Assembly: GCF_900142325.1 (NCBI RefSeq)
Contig: NZ_FRAM01000001.1
Coordinates: forward strand, 558,001 to 622,000
Length of the DNA stretch: 64,000 nt
Origin: Epilithonimonas mollis
GTDB lineage: Bacteria > Bacteroidota > Bacteroidia > Flavobacteriales > Weeksellaceae
Reading direction: 5' to 3'
Shown here: positions 43,833-53,022 of the stretch, in pieces
How positions within the stretch are numbered: the first letter of the stretch is position 1
How the letters are laid out: each line of letters begins with the position of its first letter
Notes under the pieces: generated by a model
Database searches by the model: none
The model's input: only the letters and a program-made list of their open reading frames with translations
Told to the model about the DNA's origin: nothing
Made by a program: the position numbers and the translations under genes

Positions 43833-44681
43833 ATGTTAAGAAATTATAGTAACAGCAGAACGTTGGGAGACAACATCAGACTGGGAACGCTGACTGCCTT
43901 CACGGCAGGTACTATAAACATAGCATCCCTGTTGATATTTCTATCTTTCACATCCAATGTAACCGGACATTATGCGATTCTGGCAGCCGAAATCAGCCAG
44001 GGAAACTGGACTCAGGTTTTGGTGGTTGCGGGATGGATTTTCCTGTTCTTTTTCGGTGGATTTATCGCAAATCTAAGCGTTATCAACTTCAATAAGAAAA
44101 GCAAATATTTTGCGCATGCGCTCCCGATTATATTAGAAATCCTTTGTCTTTTGGCAGTAGGAATCTACGGACAGTTTTACTATAAAAAGACCCTGGAAGA
44201 GACAGAAATGCTTGTAGCACTAATGCTATTCGCAACAGGTTTACAAAACGGTCTGACGGCGAGCATATCAAACTTCTCTGTAAAAACGACACATCTGACA
44301 GGAACAACCACCGATCTTGGAATCCTGTTCTCCATGTTTACGCAGAAAAAATTCAGGAAAAACCCCGAACTTATAGGAAGAGCCAAGCTATTGATGAGCA
44401 TTATGACGGCTTATCTTTTAGGTGCTGTGTTTTCAGGACTCACATACTATCATCTGGAATTCCGGGTATTTTATGTAATAAGTGTCTGTCTTCTGGTAGT
44501 AATCGGATATGATTTTTATAAAATCAACCTCAGACATTTCCAAACAGAATACAGATATTACAAGATCTATCACAAGCCTACCCTGTTGGCATTTTTATAT
44601 TACAGAATCCACAGCAAAGACGAAAAAAGAACTGTAAGTAGACCTAATACAAATGCAAAATTGGTCTTTAGCGAAAAATAA
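43833..44681 (+). CDS. DUF1275 (YoaK-like) membrane protein
   Basis: A 282-residue inner-membrane protein with six or so helices. TLTAFTAGTINIASLLIFLSF, SNVTGHYAILAAEI and MLFATGLQNGLTASISNFSVKTTHLTGT are the conserved family segments. DUF1275 proteins are uncharacterised; the fold looks like a small transporter or channel. It starts 41 nt after the Usp-like gene. The ending is a cytoplasmic basic tail. Confidence 0.85.
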   Translation: MLRNYSNSRTLGDNIRLGTLTAFTAGTINIASLLIFLSFTSNVTGHYAILAAEISQGNWTQVLVVAGWIFLFFFGGFIANLSVINFNKKSKYFAHALPIILEILCLLAVGIYGQFYYKKTLEETEMLVALMLFATGLQNGLTASISNFSVKTTHLTGTTTDLGILFSMFTQKKFRKNPELIGRAKLLMSIMTAYLLGAVFSGLTYYHLEFRVFYVISVCLLVVIGYDFYKINLRHFQTEYRYYKIYHKPTLLAFLYYRIHSKDEKRTVSRPNTNAKLVFSEK

Positions 44682-44737
44682 TTCATTTTCCAAAAACCTC
44701 CATACAAATCAAATTTTGTAATAGTTCTTTATTAAAA

Positions 44738-44768
44738 AAACCGTCCCTGAAAAATTCAGGGACGGTTT
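44738..44768. terminator. shared terminator between DUF1275 and trxB genes
   Basis: A 14-bp perfect stem (AAACCGTCCCTGAA with TTCAGGGACGGTTT) around AAA. On the minus strand it is followed by seven T residues, so it serves trxB best; on the plus strand the T-run is short. Confidence 0.88.
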
Positions 44769-44788
44769 GCTATGATATAGTCATTTCT

Positions 44789-45757
44789 TTATTGTTCTAC
44801 CCAAGTGTGGTTTTCCCCGGCTAACTCACCAAGGTATTTTTCCGCATCCATAGCTGCCATACAACCGCTTCCTGCTGCAGTAATCGCTTGTCTGTAATGA
44901 TGATCCTGAACATCGCCAGCTGCGAAAACGCCTGGAAGATTAGTCCTTGCAGATTTCCCTTCTGTGATGATGTAACCATTTTCATCCAAATCTACTTGTC
45001 CTTTGAAAAGATCTGTGTTGGGTTTGTGTCCAATCGCAATAAAAATCCCGTGAACATCAATTGTGGAAATCTCATCTGTCAGGTTATTGACAACTTTTGC
45101 TCTTTCCACCAAAAAGTTTTCGCCTTCGATCCCGATTAACTCATGGTTGTATTTAACCTCGATATTTGATGTGGTCAATACCCTGTCCACCATCACTTTT
45201 GATGCACGGAAGTGATCCTTTCTTACCAGTAAAGTTACTTTATTACATATCTTAGAAAGGTAAGTTGCCTCTTCCGCAGCTGTATCTCCTGCTCCTACCA
45301 CAATCACGTCCTTTCCTCTGTAGAAAAATCCATCACAAGTCGCACATGCGGAAACACCGCCACCCGCATATTTTTTCTCATCAGCCAGACCCAGATACTT
45401 TGCAGCAGCACCTGTAGAGATAATCACACTTTTTGCAAGAATCTCCCGGGAACCCGTGCTAAGTTTATGAATCCCTCCTCTTTCCTTGGCCAATTCTACT
45501 TTTGAAATCATTTCATAATGAACCTTGGTTTCGAATCGCTCTGCCTGTTTTTGAAGCTGAAGCATCATTTCCGGTCCTGTAATGCCGTCAGGATAACCCG
45601 GGAAATTCTCTACTTCCGTTGTAGTGGTTAATTGTCCGCCAGGTTCCAGCCCGGTAAAAAGTTCGGGTTTCAGATTTGCTCTTGCTGCGTATATTGCGGC
45701 TGTAAAACCGGCTGGTCCAGATCCTACAATAACACAGTCTAAGATATTATTTTCCAT
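44789..45757 (-). CDS. trxB: thioredoxin-disulfide reductase
   Basis: A 322-residue FAD/NADPH flavoprotein that reduces oxidised thioredoxin. FAD-binding VGSGPAGFTAAIYAARA is at the N-terminus, the redox motif CATC (Cys138, Cys141) reads SACATCDG, VVGAGDTAAEEATYL is the NADPH fold, and GVFAAGDVQDHHYRQAITAAGSG is the last FAD motif. Length is typical. A TATATTTG -7 box lies upstream on the minus strand at 45834-45827. Confidence 0.97.
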   Translation of the reverse strand: MENNILDCVIVGSGPAGFTAAIYAARANLKPELFTGLEPGGQLTTTTEVENFPGYPDGITGPEMMLQLQKQAERFETKVHYEMISKVELAKERGGIHKLSTGSREILAKSVIISTGAAAKYLGLADEKKYAGGGVSACATCDGFFYRGKDVIVVGAGDTAAEEATYLSKICNKVTLLVRKDHFRASKVMVDRVLTTSNIEVKYNHELIGIEGENFLVERAKVVNNLTDEISTIDVHGIFIAIGHKPNTDLFKGQVDLDENGYIITEGKSARTNLPGVFAAGDVQDHHYRQAITAAGSGCMAAMDAEKYLGELAGENHTWVEQ

Positions 45758-45941
45758 TTTTATGATTGAATTATTTTACTCTTGAGATATTATTTCGTTT
45801 TTGATTTTTCAAAAAATTGGCATTTTCAAATATAATTCTTTGTACCAAAAAGCGATTACAAATTTCGGAAATTAATTATTCAGAACCTATCTAAACTGTC
45901 GATGTGACTTATATGGATGATAAATAATTAATCTTTTTGAA

Positions 45942-45992
45942 AACCACCCATCAAAAATTTCTTTGAAATTTTCGACACCCCTCCACTGAGGG
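45942..45992. repeat. REP-like palindromic element
   Basis: CCACCCATCAAAAATTTC, then TTTGAAATTTTCGACACCCC, then CTCCACTGAGGGGAAT: two inverted units (CAAAAATTTC/GAAATTTTcG and CCCCTC/GAGGGG) in a row, close to sequences I recall as common intergenic repeats in flavobacteria. It lies 7 nt beyond the holA stop and may stabilise or end its transcript. Confidence 0.5.
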
Positions 45993-45998
45993 GAATAT

Positions 45999-47036
45999 TT
46001 AAACTGTCACTTTTAGTTCATCCACTTTTATGATTTTATAAACCATTTCTTTATAGATTTCTTCATCTTCCATCTGTCTCACACCCAGTCCTTTAGATTT
46101 CAAATCCATTTCACGAAGAATGGAAATCACCCTGGTAGCGTGCTTTAAAGGATAAAATCTGGCCGCTTCCGAATAATCTTTGATAGCATAAGGATTAACG
46201 CCCATTGTCGAGGCAATCGTCTGGGGAGATTGACCTGATAAAGTATGATAAATAATGATATTTGAAAAGAAATTATAAAGTGCGCCAAAAGCCATTTGTA
46301 CGGGATTTGACTTCTTGTTCTTTCCCATATAATAAGCAATGCTAAAAGCTTTCGCCTGATCTTTTGTGGCCAGGGCTTTCTGAAGTTCAAAAATATTGAA
46401 ATCTTTGCTGATTCCCACATGCTCCTCTATGATTTTGCCGTCCAGTACTGCATCATCTTTAAGAACGATTTTCAGTTTACTCAGTTCATTGGCGATCCGG
46501 GAAAGATCATTTCCCAAATATTCTGCTAAAAGATGACTGATATTGGGTGCGGATTTGATTCCCATGACAGACATTTCTCCCTGAATCCAAGTTGGAAGCT
46601 GATAATCTTTCATCTTCTCGCTTGTGAAAAGCATTCCGGATTTTGCCAGAGTTTTGGCTATTTTTTTTCTGGCATCCAGTTTCTTGTGCTTATGTGCAAT
46701 CACTAAAATGGTAGACGGAACAGGGTTTTCCAGATAAGTTTCCAAAGCTTTAGATTCCTCATCATTCAGTTTCATATCCTGTGCTTCTTTCACGATAATG
46801 AGCTGCCTGTCTCCCATCATCGGATATTGTCTGGCTAAGGAAAGAACCTCGAGATAACCTGTATCGCGACCATAAGCAATGGTTTGGTTGAAAGCTTTTT
46901 CATCCTCTTCCAAAACGTCCTGCTCGAAGTGTTTGACAGCCAAATCAATATAGAAAGCTTCATCGCCCTGAAAAAAATAAACCGGTAAGAGTTCTTTATT
47001 TTTAATATTTTTGAGGATAATATCTATTTCTTTCAT
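45999..47036 (-). CDS. holA: DNA polymerase III subunit delta
   Basis: A 345-residue clamp-loader subunit that opens the sliding clamp. The N-terminal LLPVYFFQGDEAFYIDLAVKHF and DRQLIIVKEAQDMKLNDEESKALETYL are typical of HolA, as is the later FNIFELQKALATKDQAKAFSIAYYM. A Walker A lysine is absent, as is normal for delta. The start codon is 8 nt from that of the divergent HSDR_N_2 gene. A TATCTTTG -7 box lies at 47108-47101 on the minus strand, within the neighbouring gene. Confidence 0.93.
   Translation of the reverse strand: MKEIDIILKNIKNKELLPVYFFQGDEAFYIDLAVKHFEQDVLEEDEKAFNQTIAYGRDTGYLEVLSLARQYPMMGDRQLIIVKEAQDMKLNDEESKALETYLENPVPSTILVIAHKHKKLDARKKIAKTLAKSGMLFTSEKMKDYQLPTWIQGEMSVMGIKSAPNISHLLAEYLGNDLSRIANELSKLKIVLKDDAVLDGKIIEEHVGISKDFNIFELQKALATKDQAKAFSIAYYMGKNKKSNPVQMAFGALYNFFSNIIIYHTLSGQSPQTIASTMGVNPYAIKDYSEAARFYPLKHATRVISILREMDLKSKGLGVRQMEDEEIYKEMVYKIIKVDELKVTV
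47006..47013 (+). promoter_or_regulatory. -7 box of the HSDR_N_2 gene inside holA
   Basis: TATTTTTG fits TAnnTTTG and lies in the first codons of the opposite-strand holA gene. It gives a leader of about 25 nt. Confidence 0.5.
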
Positions 47037-47044
47037 TTTAAAAT

Positions 47045-47479
47045 ATGCAGGTTCCGAAGCTCAATTTTGATAGCGTGTTCAATTTTCAGATCAAACAAGA
47101 CAAAGATACATTTTTTATCTATGATCTGGTACGGAAAATCTGGCTCGTACTCACACCGGAAGAATGGGTAAGACAGCATTGGCTGCATTATTACAGGTTC
47201 GTTAAGAAGAAAAACCTGTCTTCATTAATTATTGAAAAAAAATTGGAACTGAACGGAACAACAAAGCGCATCGACCTCCTCATTACAGAAAAAACAAAAC
47301 CAAAAATACTGGTTGAATGTAAAGCTCCGAATATTGCTTTAAAAGAAATACATTTTGAACAAATTGCACGTTACAATAGTTTAATTGGCGCAGAACAAAT
47401 CATCATCAGTAATGGTTTGCATCATATTTTTGCAGATTATAAAGATGGGAGCTATCAGTTTTTAAATATGAAAGTTTAA
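47045..47479 (+). CDS. HSDR_N_2-type restriction endonuclease-like protein
   Basis: A 144-residue protein with a PD-(D/E)xK nuclease core: GTTKRIDLLITEKTKPKILVECKAP gives the Asp, Glu-x-Lys signature, preceded by the conserved EEWVRQHWLHYYRF. This resembles the N-terminal nuclease domain of type I restriction R subunits, but it stands alone without helicase or HsdS/M genes, so it is not a restriction system. It is a conserved flavobacterial gene next to holA; a repair or processing role is possible. Divergent from holA by 8 nt. Confidence 0.85.
   Translation: MQVPKLNFDSVFNFQIKQDKDTFFIYDLVRKIWLVLTPEEWVRQHWLHYYRFVKKKNLSSLIIEKKLELNGTTKRIDLLITEKTKPKILVECKAPNIALKEIHFEQIARYNSLIGAEQIIISNGLHHIFADYKDGSYQFLNMKV
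47101..47108 (-). promoter_or_regulatory. -7 box of holA inside the HSDR_N_2 gene
   Basis: On the minus strand, TATCTTTG fits TAnnTTTG. The resulting holA leader is about 58 nt, and the two divergent promoters overlap each other's coding sequence. Confidence 0.5.
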
Positions 47480-47489
47480 AATTAATTTT

Positions 47490-50400
47490 CTAAAAAGTTC
47501 CGCCAATTCCTATTACCAATCTGCCACCATCAGAAGATCGAAAATAAGACAGATTTGCAGATACAGCATCAACGGCATTCACCCAGAATCCACCGCCATA
47601 GGAATTGTGCCATTTATTCGATGCTTCACCCGGATTCCAAACCCTGCCCAAATCAAAACCTCCAAAAAAACCGTAACTCAGTGGCAAAACTGAGTTTTTG
47701 ATTTTGCCTACCTCATAACGCAGATCTGATGACTGATAAAAAGAATTCTTGCCATAAAAACGGTTAAACCGGAAACCTCTCAGGTCTTTATTTCCTCCCA
47801 AAGTTGCCATCTGGTAAAACTCATAGCCATCTCCCAGCAACCATTTTGCCTTGACATAAGAAGACCATACAAGTTTCTGATTATGAGTCAGATAATGTAA
47901 AAAACCAAGTCCTGTTTCTATAGAAGCATAGTTCCTATCCGTATTTTGAAGATTCATATTATAAACTGTTCTGATATCGAATTTCATGCCTATCCCCGGG
48001 TTCGCTTTGTTGTCATAATTTTCATAACTGAAAGATACATCTGCACTTCCAAATTGCTTTGAACTGAACACATCATCATTGACAACACCTGGTATGGACA
48101 CATAACGGTTGGCAGTCCTGTCAATTTTGAGAATTTCATAATTCAGTTTTGCCGAAAATGTTGACGCATTTTTATTCCAGTTGATAGACGGAGAAAAAGC
48201 AAATTCCCTGGCTCTGACGTTGTTAAAATTATCACCAATTTCCTCTTTCGTATTAATGGTTTCATTCCCGACTCCGAAGAAATTCCGGATGTAATGTGAA
48301 CTTGTGATTCTGGTGTCCAAACCATAAAACCAGCCTCTGCTGAGCAACGGAAATTCAGCCTTGTAAGCCAGTTCATATCCTTTGGTTCCTGTAAAATAAT
48401 TGGCAGTGAAGTGATGTCTCTGCAAAAATGGATTTTTGATAAAATCATTAACCGTATAAACGGCATTGCCGCCGATTGCAATATCGTCATCAGGATTGAA
48501 ACCGAAATTCATAAAAGTGGTAAATACATTATATTTTGCATTCCTGTAATTGTATTGATTAACATCATAATCGTCCGTCAGTTTTAAGGTTGCATTCCCT
48601 GAATTTTCAAAATTATTTTTTTTGCTTTTATAATCATAAACAGTTATTTTTCTGGAATCTGAAATTGTATATTTATCATTATCAAGACCACCTAAAAGCT
48701 TAACACTGATTGTTGATCTCTCATTTCCTTCCACTACAAATTCATCCTCATCAGCCAAGCCGTAAAGAAGAATTTCTTTTGTAATCAATCCCGTATATAA
48801 TTTGGAAGACTGTAATTCTTCACCCGATTTTTTTAATCTGATAACCTTGATTTCGGTTTCATTATTGGGTAATCTGGTGACGACAAATTTGTCTTTTTTA
48901 TCAGTTCCCGTGAGCATCACTTTCTCCTGAAGGAATTTGAAATATACAGATGCATACATTTGAAGATCACTTTTTCTGGTCAGCAATTTCTGAATTAGAT
49001 CTTCGGAAACTTTGTCCTGGACTTCTTTTGGAAGATTTCTGAATGCTTCTCGAATATCATTTTCTGTCAACTGGTTCTGAATAAACGCCGCAACATCCAG
49101 CCAGTCTTTCTGAACAGAATTCTTGGCAAAAACCAAGTCCAGCGGATAAGGTTCTCGGTTGAACCATTTGACACTTTCTATCTGATTATCAAAAGTCTGC
49201 ATATGTTTCAGCTCCGGAAACTCCATCAGAATCCCGGTGATGAAACCGTCATATTTTGCAAAAGCCTGATCTCTGTCTTTTGGAATCGGGCTGTAGATTA
49301 CATTCCCGTTTTGCTTCTTGGATTCGAATTTCCATTGGTCATGATGCCTGTCCCAGTCGCCAATCAGCATATCAAATAACCTTGCCTTTATCCAGGCTTT
49401 TTCATCCACTTTGTATTTTTCGTCTTTGGCAAGATTTAGGATTACTTCATCTGTTCCGATAACCTTATTTGGATTTTCCTCGGTTTCCATTGGCCGGTCT
49501 TCGAGATAATACATTTCGTCACCAAAATTTTCATTAAAGTTTTTCAGCGTTTTTTGTTTCGGAATATAAAAAAGTTGGGGTGTTGTGTGACGAATTCCCA
49601 GTTTATCAGCCATTCCGCCTACTGCCAAAGGCATGTACGGATGCGAAGTCGTATAGAAATCGAGCAAAAATTTATCCGCATAACTTCCTGAAAAATCATC
49701 AATAACATATTGATTTTTGAACGCAACAGATTGCAAAAAACGAACGCCGCTTTTTTTCAAAGCACGGATCACATATTCGTTTCCGGATTTGGTTTCCAGA
49801 CGAAGCGATTTGGTTTGATGCCCGCCTCCTGCTCTATCGGTTTTCACGCCTCCGAAAAGCGTATCGAGCTCCAGATTTTTAACTTTGATTTTTCTGGAAT
49901 AATAGTCGCGGTAATGTTTTCCCCAAAGAAATTCATACAATTTGCTTTTTTTCGTCATTGCAGCATCGTAAACTGAAGCTTCTGAATAGTCCGGGAATTT
50001 GTTTGGATATTCTCCTGAAGTTTTCTGTTCATTTTTCAGAACTGTTTTTCTGAATAACAACTCCGGTTTTTTGGGATCAAGATTATAAAAACTTACTTCT
50101 GCATTTCCCGATTTTGAAATTCTAAGTTCTGCATAACCATTTTTCCCGAAAGAAAAATCATCAGGTCCAACAGCCTTGGCAGATTCGGTTTTTGAACCGG
50201 CGCCGCTGATGATCTGTCTGATGTCTGACTGTTGTATGTATTGCAGATTATGATCATGACCAGAAACGACAACCACATTTTTCCTGCCGCCAATCAGCGT
50301 TTTGATCCTGTCAGCCATGGTTTTGTAATTCTGATTGCTAATGTCCTGATGTGTGATTCCGCCGGTTGCTCTCATAAGATTGATTCCGGTTCCGATGACC

Positions 50401-51167
50401 GGCAAAGGAATCTTCCGTTCCAGAGGAAAAATCTGCTTTTCCAAAGAATAATATCCGCCGTGTGAACCATGCGTGATGAGCGGATGATGTGTGGCTACAA
50501 CAATTGTTCTATTCTGATTTTTATTCAGTTGATCTTCGAATTCTGTATAAAAGTCCTCTCTGGTTTTGATATCACATTTCTCATTGATTGCGGGATTTTT
50601 GTTCCAGTCAGCTAAAACCCATTCGGTATCAACCATTATCAGCGTCAGCCTTTTATTGACTTTTCTCGTTTCAATGGCACAGCCATTTTTCGGAGCGAAT
50701 GCTGCATTATCACCAAGCTTTTCAGTGACGTAATCTTCCTCACGTTTCAGTCCTTTGATTCCGTTGCTGTACCAATCGTGATTGCCCGGGATGAAAATAG
50801 TTTTTCCGCGGAACTGGCCGAATAATGAGAATTGGTTATCCATCTTTTTTTCTGCCAAACCTCTGTTTTTGTTTTCTTTTTCCGGCATCCCGACAGGATA
50901 GATGTTATCACCAAGAAACAAAAGCGTGCTGTTTTGAGAAGCTTTTGAAAGGGAATCTTTCAGGATGTTCATATTTTGAAAAGCAACTTCATGATCCAGG
51001 TTGCCGGCATCGCCGACCAGGTAGAATGTATGGATAATACTATCTTTCATGATTGAATTCTTATCAAAATGCCTGACACTTTTTCCGTAATCAGCATTCT
51101 GAACTGCACAGGAAACAGCCGTAAGCGACATTATAATTAGAAGATAAATAGAATATAATGATTTCAT
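47490..51167 (-). CDS. lipoprotein metallophosphoesterase fused to an outer-membrane barrel
   Basis: A 1225-residue protein. An N-terminal lipoprotein signal ends at SLTAVSC (Cys20). The calcineurin-like phosphoesterase domain follows: LVGDAGNLD, LFLGDNIYP, FIPGNHDWY, VVATHHPLITHG and VVSGHDHNLQYI supply the metal ligands. A middle region of about 500 residues (with DKYTISDSRKITVYD) leads to a C-terminal beta-barrel of the surface-antigen/BamA-like type (GYEFYQMATLGGNKDLRGFRFNRFYG), ending in an aromatic (IGIGGTF). The phosphatase would sit on the outer-membrane surface or in the periplasm. Confidence 0.88.
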   Translation of the reverse strand: MKSLYSIYLLIIMSLTAVSCAVQNADYGKSVRHFDKNSIMKDSIIHTFYLVGDAGNLDHEVAFQNMNILKDSLSKASQNSTLLFLGDNIYPVGMPEKENKNRGLAEKKMDNQFSLFGQFRGKTIFIPGNHDWYSNGIKGLKREEDYVTEKLGDNAAFAPKNGCAIETRKVNKRLTLIMVDTEWVLADWNKNPAINEKCDIKTREDFYTEFEDQLNKNQNRTIVVATHHPLITHGSHGGYYSLEKQIFPLERKIPLPVIGTGINLMRATGGITHQDISNQNYKTMADRIKTLIGGRKNVVVVSGHDHNLQYIQQSDIRQIISGAGSKTESAKAVGPDDFSFGKNGYAELRISKSGNAEVSFYNLDPKKPELLFRKTVLKNEQKTSGEYPNKFPDYSEASVYDAAMTKKSKLYEFLWGKHYRDYYSRKIKVKNLELDTLFGGVKTDRAGGGHQTKSLRLETKSGNEYVIRALKKSGVRFLQSVAFKNQYVIDDFSGSYADKFLLDFYTTSHPYMPLAVGGMADKLGIRHTTPQLFYIPKQKTLKNFNENFGDEMYYLEDRPMETEENPNKVIGTDEVILNLAKDEKYKVDEKAWIKARLFDMLIGDWDRHHDQWKFESKKQNGNVIYSPIPKDRDQAFAKYDGFITGILMEFPELKHMQTFDNQIESVKWFNREPYPLDLVFAKNSVQKDWLDVAAFIQNQLTENDIREAFRNLPKEVQDKVSEDLIQKLLTRKSDLQMYASVYFKFLQEKVMLTGTDKKDKFVVTRLPNNETEIKVIRLKKSGEELQSSKLYTGLITKEILLYGLADEDEFVVEGNERSTISVKLLGGLDNDKYTISDSRKITVYDYKSKKNNFENSGNATLKLTDDYDVNQYNYRNAKYNVFTTFMNFGFNPDDDIAIGGNAVYTVNDFIKNPFLQRHHFTANYFTGTKGYELAYKAEFPLLSRGWFYGLDTRITSSHYIRNFFGVGNETINTKEEIGDNFNNVRAREFAFSPSINWNKNASTFSAKLNYEILKIDRTANRYVSIPGVVNDDVFSSKQFGSADVSFSYENYDNKANPGIGMKFDIRTVYNMNLQNTDRNYASIETGLGFLHYLTHNQKLVWSSYVKAKWLLGDGYEFYQMATLGGNKDLRGFRFNRFYGKNSFYQSSDLRYEVGKIKNSVLPLSYGFFGGFDLGRVWNPGEASNKWHNSYGGGFWVNAVDAVSANLSYFRSSDGGRLVIGIGGTF

Positions 51168-51328
51168 ACTGGTTTTTGATTAAAGCCGTTTCGTTTCTTA
51201 AATTTTCTAATTTAATATCAATTTTGAAATTACCTAGAAAGTCAATGATTATTTATTAAAAATTTAAAAATACTGAAACTCTAACAATATTTAACAAAAT
51301 TAAAATTTATAAGCTATAAATACTTTCT

Positions 51329-51336
51329 TAAATTTG
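51329..51336 (+). promoter_or_regulatory. -7 box of the HD-PycTM gene
   Basis: TAAATTTG fits TAnnTTTG, giving a leader of about 10 nt before the ATG at 51352. An upstream TTG (51334) overlaps the box and is not the start. Confidence 0.6.
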
Positions 51337-51351
51337 TTTCAAATTGCTTTT

Positions 51352-52554
51352 ATGGATATTTTAAAAATCTCAGAAGATTATGTCAAAAATTTGTTCAAAG
51401 ATAGATTATCTTCTGATTATACTTATCACAATCTTGATCATACAATTCAGGTTGTTGACAGAATAAAAATCCTTGTAAAAGAAGAAAACATTGCTCCGGA
51501 AGACACGGAAAACCTGATTCTGGCTGGCTGGTTTCACGATTTGGGTTACATCAGTGACTGCCAAAATCATGAAGAAGAAAGTAAAAAAGAAATTCAGGAT
51601 TTCCTTAGACAGAACCACTTCAGTGAGGAAAGGATCAGGAAAATCGGAGACCTGATATTGGCAACGGATAAGTTTTATAAGCCCCAAAACCATCTGGAAG
51701 AAATTATTAAAGATGCCGATCTGTATCATCTGGCTTCCGAAGATTATTTCCGGATTTGCGAGAATCTGAGACAGGAAATCAAGGAAGTTCATCATCAGAA
51801 ATTCAGCAAGCTCAAATGGGCAGAACTGAATGTGAGTTTTTTTTCAAAGCACCAGTTCTATACTCAGTATGCTAAAAAGCACTGGCAGCCCGAAAAAGAA
51901 AAAAACCTTGAAAGAATCCTGAAATCCATCAAAGAATTAAAACAGGAAAAATCTGAAAAAAATGCGCAGAATAAAGACAAAGTCCTTCTCAACAAGAAAA
52001 AACTGGAAAAGCTGGAATCCCCGGAAAGAGGCATTGAAACGATGTTCCGTGTGACGCTGAACAATCACACAAAACTGAGCCAAATCGCTGACAGCAAAGC
52101 GAATATCCTTCTTTCTGTAAATGCAATCATTATCTCGATTGCGCTATCTTCACTGATTCCGAAGCTTGATGCTCCCAGCAACTCACACCTGATCATACCG
52201 ACTTTTGTAATGGTCATGTTCAGCGTGATTTGTATTATTCTGGCGATAATGTCGACAAGGCCAAAGGTTTCCAGCGGAACGTTTACCAGAAAGGAAATAG
52301 AGGAAAAAAAAGTGAACCTGTTATTCTTTGGGAACTTCTATAAAATGCCTCTGGAAGAATATCTTTGGGCCATGAAGGAAATGATGACGGACAGGCAATA
52401 TCTTTACGATACAATGATCAAAGATCTTTATTATCTCGGTGTAGTTCTGAACAGAAAATATAAACTTCTGAGGCTGACTTACACGGTTTTCACTGTCGGG
52501 ATTATTGTTTCTGTAGTAGCATTTGTCCTAGCTTTCAGGAGTGTAACAACATAA
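51352..52554 (+). CDS. HD phosphohydrolase fused to a PycTM-type membrane domain
   Basis: A 400-residue protein. The N-terminal HD domain keeps metal ligands: His26 in YHNLDHT, His62-Asp63 in WFHDLGY and Asp121 in KDADLYHL, consistent with cleavage of cyclic nucleotide or phosphate esters. A charged linker (about 190-225) leads to a membrane domain with LSVNAIIISIALSSLI and IPTFVMVMFSVICIILAIM, then a C-terminal helix LTYTVFTVGIIVSVVAFVLA. This resembles the Pycsar effector (PycTM) family. No cyclase gene is nearby. Start at ATG 51352. Confidence 0.82.
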   Translation: MDILKISEDYVKNLFKDRLSSDYTYHNLDHTIQVVDRIKILVKEENIAPEDTENLILAGWFHDLGYISDCQNHEEESKKEIQDFLRQNHFSEERIRKIGDLILATDKFYKPQNHLEEIIKDADLYHLASEDYFRICENLRQEIKEVHHQKFSKLKWAELNVSFFSKHQFYTQYAKKHWQPEKEKNLERILKSIKELKQEKSEKNAQNKDKVLLNKKKLEKLESPERGIETMFRVTLNNHTKLSQIADSKANILLSVNAIIISIALSSLIPKLDAPSNSHLIIPTFVMVMFSVICIILAIMSTRPKVSSGTFTRKEIEEKKVNLLFFGNFYKMPLEEYLWAMKEMMTDRQYLYDTMIKDLYYLGVVLNRKYKLLRLTYTVFTVGIIVSVVAFVLAFRSVTT

Positions 52555-52569
52555 AAATGTCCCATTTAA

Positions 52570-52956
52570 ATGAATAAAACAATTAAAACAGGAATGAATA
52601 GAACGATTTTATTATCAATCAGCATTTTAATACTCTCAATCTTTTCAATATATTTTGAACAATCTGGAAAAATGGATTTGGATATCAAAAAACTGATTCG
52701 TCAGGTAATTCGATTCTTTCTTACAATTGGATTGCTTTATTGTGTTTATATCGGAAAAAACTGGGCTCGCATTTTAATGTTAATTTTACTTGGTTTTTCG
52801 ACAATAATTTCCATTGGGGGAATTTTATTTATAAACAAGGATCTTATAATAAAGACACCTATTTTTGCTATGTTGATTATTTATTCCTTAGCTATTTATC
52901 ACTTTGCTTTTTCAAAAAAATTTCAAGCTTTCAGCAATTATCAAAAACAGATCTGA
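52570..52956 (+). CDS. small membrane protein of unknown function
   Basis: A 128-residue protein with four hydrophobic helices (ILLSISILILSIFSIYF; VIRFFLTIGLLYCVYI; ILMLILLGFSTIISIGGI; IFAMLIIYSLAIYHFAF). No motif is recognised. It begins 16 nt after the HD-PycTM gene and may be cotranscribed with it; a functional link is not shown. Confidence 0.7.
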   Translation: MNKTIKTGMNRTILLSISILILSIFSIYFEQSGKMDLDIKKLIRQVIRFFLTIGLLYCVYIGKNWARILMLILLGFSTIISIGGILFINKDLIIKTPIFAMLIIYSLAIYHFAFSKKFQAFSNYQKQI

Positions 52957-53022
52957 AACTCAAATAGATCTTATAAAAAAATCAATAATCTAAAATACTA
53001 AATTCAATTAATACATAAAACT

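Noticed and set aside
47045-47479. Type I restriction-modification system
   Set aside because: Only an isolated nuclease-type domain is present; no methylase, specificity or helicase gene is nearby.
51352-52956. Complete Pycsar defence system
   Set aside because: No pyrimidine cyclase or other defence gene is found in the flanking region.
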